Shown here in pieces: positions 5,286 through 6,477 of a stretch of DNA of 6,477 nucleotides. Source of the stretch: Phycisphaerae bacterium (GTDB taxonomy: Bacteria; Planctomycetota; Phycisphaerae; Phycisphaerales; SM1A02); contig NZFT01000068.1 of NCBI GenBank assembly GCA_002690755.1, forward strand, positions 13,575-20,051. The letters run 5' to 3'. The position numbers and the translations under genes were made by a program. The notes beneath the pieces were generated by a model. The model did not search any database. It worked only from the letters and a program-made list of their open reading frames with translations, and was not told where the DNA came from. The stretch's first letter is position 1. Each line of letters begins with the position of its first letter.

Positions 5286-5726
5286 ATGCCGTTCAGCATT
5301 CCGCTCACCATCGAGAAGATTCCCGAGATCGCGTCGCTTCCGTCATCGGCGCGAGCCGAGATGCTCACCGCCGCCGACGCGCCGGGACCGTGGCGACTGT
5401 GGAGCTACAACGCGAGTCGCGGCCTCATCACGACGGTGATCCTCATCTGGCTCGGACATGATCTGGTATATCGCGACCTGCCGATCGTGGAGTCCATGGC
5501 GGTCATCGCGATGCTCATCGCGACGACGACTTTTCTCTGGCACTTCTGGACCATCACCCGGATCCGCGGGCGGATTCGAACCGGTATCGCCAACGCCGCC
5601 GCGAACGAACCGACGCCCATCTGTCTCCGATGCGGGTACGACTGCGCCGCGACCGGTGGTGATGCATGCCCGGAGTGCGGGGCCCGCCTCCTGATCTCGA
5701 CGCGACGGCCCGATCGGGACGTTTGA
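5286..5726 (+). CDS. Small membrane protein with C-terminal zinc ribbon
   Basis: The 146-residue protein has an N-terminal amphipathic part (1-40), two transmembrane segments at about 46-62 (RGLITTVILIWLGHDLV) and 70-90 (SMAVIAMLIATTTFLWHFWTI), an Arg-rich stretch (92-98) and a zinc ribbon at 113-132, with C113-x2-C116 and C128-x2-C131 plus an extra C120. The CxxCGYD...CPECG form is frequent at the ends of planctomycete membrane proteins, where it presumably binds zinc on the cytoplasmic side. No function is known to me. ATG 5286 is chosen over ATG 5271 (five residues longer) because the -10-like element overlaps the earlier codon. Neither start has a good ribosome binding site. The GNAT gene begins 23 bases after its stop. 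Confidence 0.75.
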   Translation: MPFSIPLTIEKIPEIASLPSSARAEMLTAADAPGPWRLWSYNASRGLITTVILIWLGHDLVYRDLPIVESMAVIAMLIATTTFLWHFWTITRIRGRIRTGIANAAANEPTPICLRCGYDCAATGGDACPECGARLLISTRRPDRDV

Positions 5727-5737
5727 ACGCAAGCCGG

Positions 5738-5743
5738 TATCGT
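5738..5743 (+). promoter_or_regulatory. -10-like element TATCGT immediately before the GNAT gene
   Basis: TATCGT ends six bases before the ATG at 5750, so transcription starting at the usual distance would begin at or next to the A of the start codon. No ribosome binding site precedes the ATG. Together these suggest a leaderless mRNA. No clear -35 box is seen. Confidence 0.45.
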
Positions 5744-5749
5744 GCATCG

Positions 5750-6280
5750 ATGACCGACACTCCGCACGACGTTCGAATCCGCGAGGCCGACTTCGACGAC
5801 GCCGACGATCAAGCCACCGTGAGGCGGCTGGTCGAAGCATTCGCCGACGTGTCGAAAGTCGAACTGACGGCCACGGTTCGCGACACCGTCGCACCCTTCC
5901 TCGGACGCAACGCCGCGTTCGTGTTGCTGGCGGAGACGATCGACGGGGACCGAAGACGACCGATCGGCATGCTGATCGCCCAACGGATCATCGCGTCGTT
6001 CCGGGCCTGTGAACGCGTGAACATCCACGATCTCTACATCGCGGCCGAACACCGCGGACGCGGCCTGGGCCGGCGAATGCTGGACGCCTGTGCGGATCGG
6101 GGACGGGCGCTCGGCTGCTGCGATCTCACCCTCGAAGTGACGGGCGACAACACCGTCGCCCGAGGGCTCTATCGAAGCTACGGATTCGACCTTCCCGAGG
6201 GCGAGGTCCCCGAGGGTGCCGTGCTCTACGGAAAATGCCCGATCGATCGAGTCGGGTCACCTCCCGACGGTGGAGGATGA
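5750..6280 (+). CDS. GNAT-family N-acetyltransferase
   Basis: The 176-residue protein has the GNAT fold that transfers an acetyl group from acetyl-CoA to an amine. It opens with VRIREADFDDADD (8-20), the usual first strand and helix. Strand 4 IHDLYIAAEHRGRGLGRRML (92-111) contains the acetyl-CoA pyrophosphate-binding loop R102-G-R-G105-L-G107. LTLEVTGDNTVARGLYRSYGF (126-146) is the typical strand 5 and helix 4 with a conserved Tyr. The substrate cannot be predicted; small molecules or protein N-termini are both possible. ATG 5750 is chosen because the family's first strand begins eight residues later, and upstream in-frame codons overlap the preceding gene in another frame. A -10-like box abuts the start codon, so the mRNA may be leaderless. 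The last dozen residues (Gly/Pro/Asp-rich) look like an unstructured tail. Confidence 0.88.
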   Translation: MTDTPHDVRIREADFDDADDQATVRRLVEAFADVSKVELTATVRDTVAPFLGRNAAFVLLAETIDGDRRRPIGMLIAQRIIASFRACERVNIHDLYIAAEHRGRGLGRRMLDACADRGRALGCCDLTLEVTGDNTVARGLYRSYGFDLPEGEVPEGAVLYGKCPIDRVGSPPDGGG

Positions 6281-6293
6281 GACGCCCGTCCGG

Positions 6294-6299
6294 TACAGT
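6294..6299 (+). promoter_or_regulatory. -10-like element TACAGT before the last gene
   Basis: TACAGT fits TAnnnT and lies 37 bases before the ATG at 6337, implying a leader of about 30 bases that includes the ribosome binding site at 6326-6329. No convincing -35 box is visible. Confidence 0.35.
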
Positions 6300-6336
6300 G
6301 GTCGGCCCCCTGCAGACCATCACCCGGAGCCTTTCG

Positions 6337-6477
6337 ATGACCGCCACCGCCGATTCCGCCACCTCGACTCTCCTCGCCCGGAACACCAACCAGGCCCTCG
6401 GCATCGCCGAGTTCGCGATTCGATTCATGCGGGACGGCCAGGGCACGCCTTCCGAGGCGGTCAAGGACAAGACCCGG
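6337..6477 (+). CDS. N-terminal fragment, possible MmgE/PrpD-family protein (3' end outside window)
   Basis: The reading frame begins at ATG 6337 and runs off the window after 47 codons. GGAG (6326-6329) lies seven bases upstream and a -10-like TACAGT at 6294, so start and expression are well supported. After a Thr/Ala-rich N-terminus, residues 21-47 (ALGIAEFAIRF...PSEAVKDKTR) resemble the first helices of MmgE/PrpD proteins, the family of 2-methylcitrate dehydratase, which usually read as an alpha-helical 'iaeFa..l....lP.evv...k' pattern. If correct, it could act in propionate breakdown and would fit with the mutase-related gene at 4059. With so few residues this is a suggestion; the presence of a real gene is much surer than its family. 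Confidence 0.5.
   Translation, partial: MTATADSATSTLLARNTNQALGIAEFAIRFMRDGQGTPSEAVKDKTR

Noticed and set aside
5666..5749. Upstream start (ATG 5666) for the GNAT gene
   Set aside because: It would overlap the zinc-ribbon gene in another frame and add 28 residues ahead of the usual first strand of the fold.

Overview
The window is GC-rich and reads almost entirely on the + strand. It suggests a planctomycete, most likely of the Phycisphaerae. This is an inference from three things: a class II (B12-dependent) ribonucleotide reductase, a small membrane protein ending in a CxxCGYD...CPxCG zinc ribbon of the type common in planctomycetes, and several lipoproteins and acidic membrane proteins of unknown function. 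The species cannot be named from the sequence alone.

Layout. Positions 1-1110 hold the 3' part of nrdJ, the adenosylcobalamin-dependent ribonucleoside reductase. A gene-free stretch of about 480 bases follows (1111-1589). It contains a dense set of inverted repeats and ends in a strong intrinsic terminator (12-bp stem plus T6, 1491-1530). I read it as a candidate structured non-coding RNA or an unusually structured nrdJ 3' UTR. Next comes a two-gene lipoprotein unit: a DUF1684 protein (1590-2519, GTG start) and a Dabb-domain protein (2544-2963). A two-helix membrane protein with an acidic C-terminal tail follows (3043-3882). The central metabolic gene, 4059-5174, fuses a methylmalonyl-CoA-mutase-type B12-binding domain to a MeaB-type GTPase. 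Then come a two-helix zinc-ribbon membrane protein (5286-5726), a GNAT acetyltransferase (5750-6280), and the first 47 codons of a gene that resembles MmgE/PrpD (6337-6477).

How the genes may relate. Two genes use adenosylcobalamin: nrdJ for DNA precursors, and the fusion for an acyl-CoA mutase such as methylmalonyl- or isobutyryl-CoA mutase. The fusion has the order of the N-terminal half of IcmF but lacks the catalytic (substrate-binding) part, which must be encoded elsewhere. If the last gene is a PrpD relative, a propionate or short-chain acyl-CoA theme is possible but unproven. The other genes appear to be separate small transcription units. Five of them have a TA(T/C)NNT -10-like hexamer upstream, and in two cases it lies so close to the ATG that the mRNA would be leaderless or nearly so.

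The most unusual items are the structured 1213-1530 region and the catalytic-subunit-less B12/MeaB fusion. No CRISPR array, insertion sequence, tRNA or rRNA was seen.
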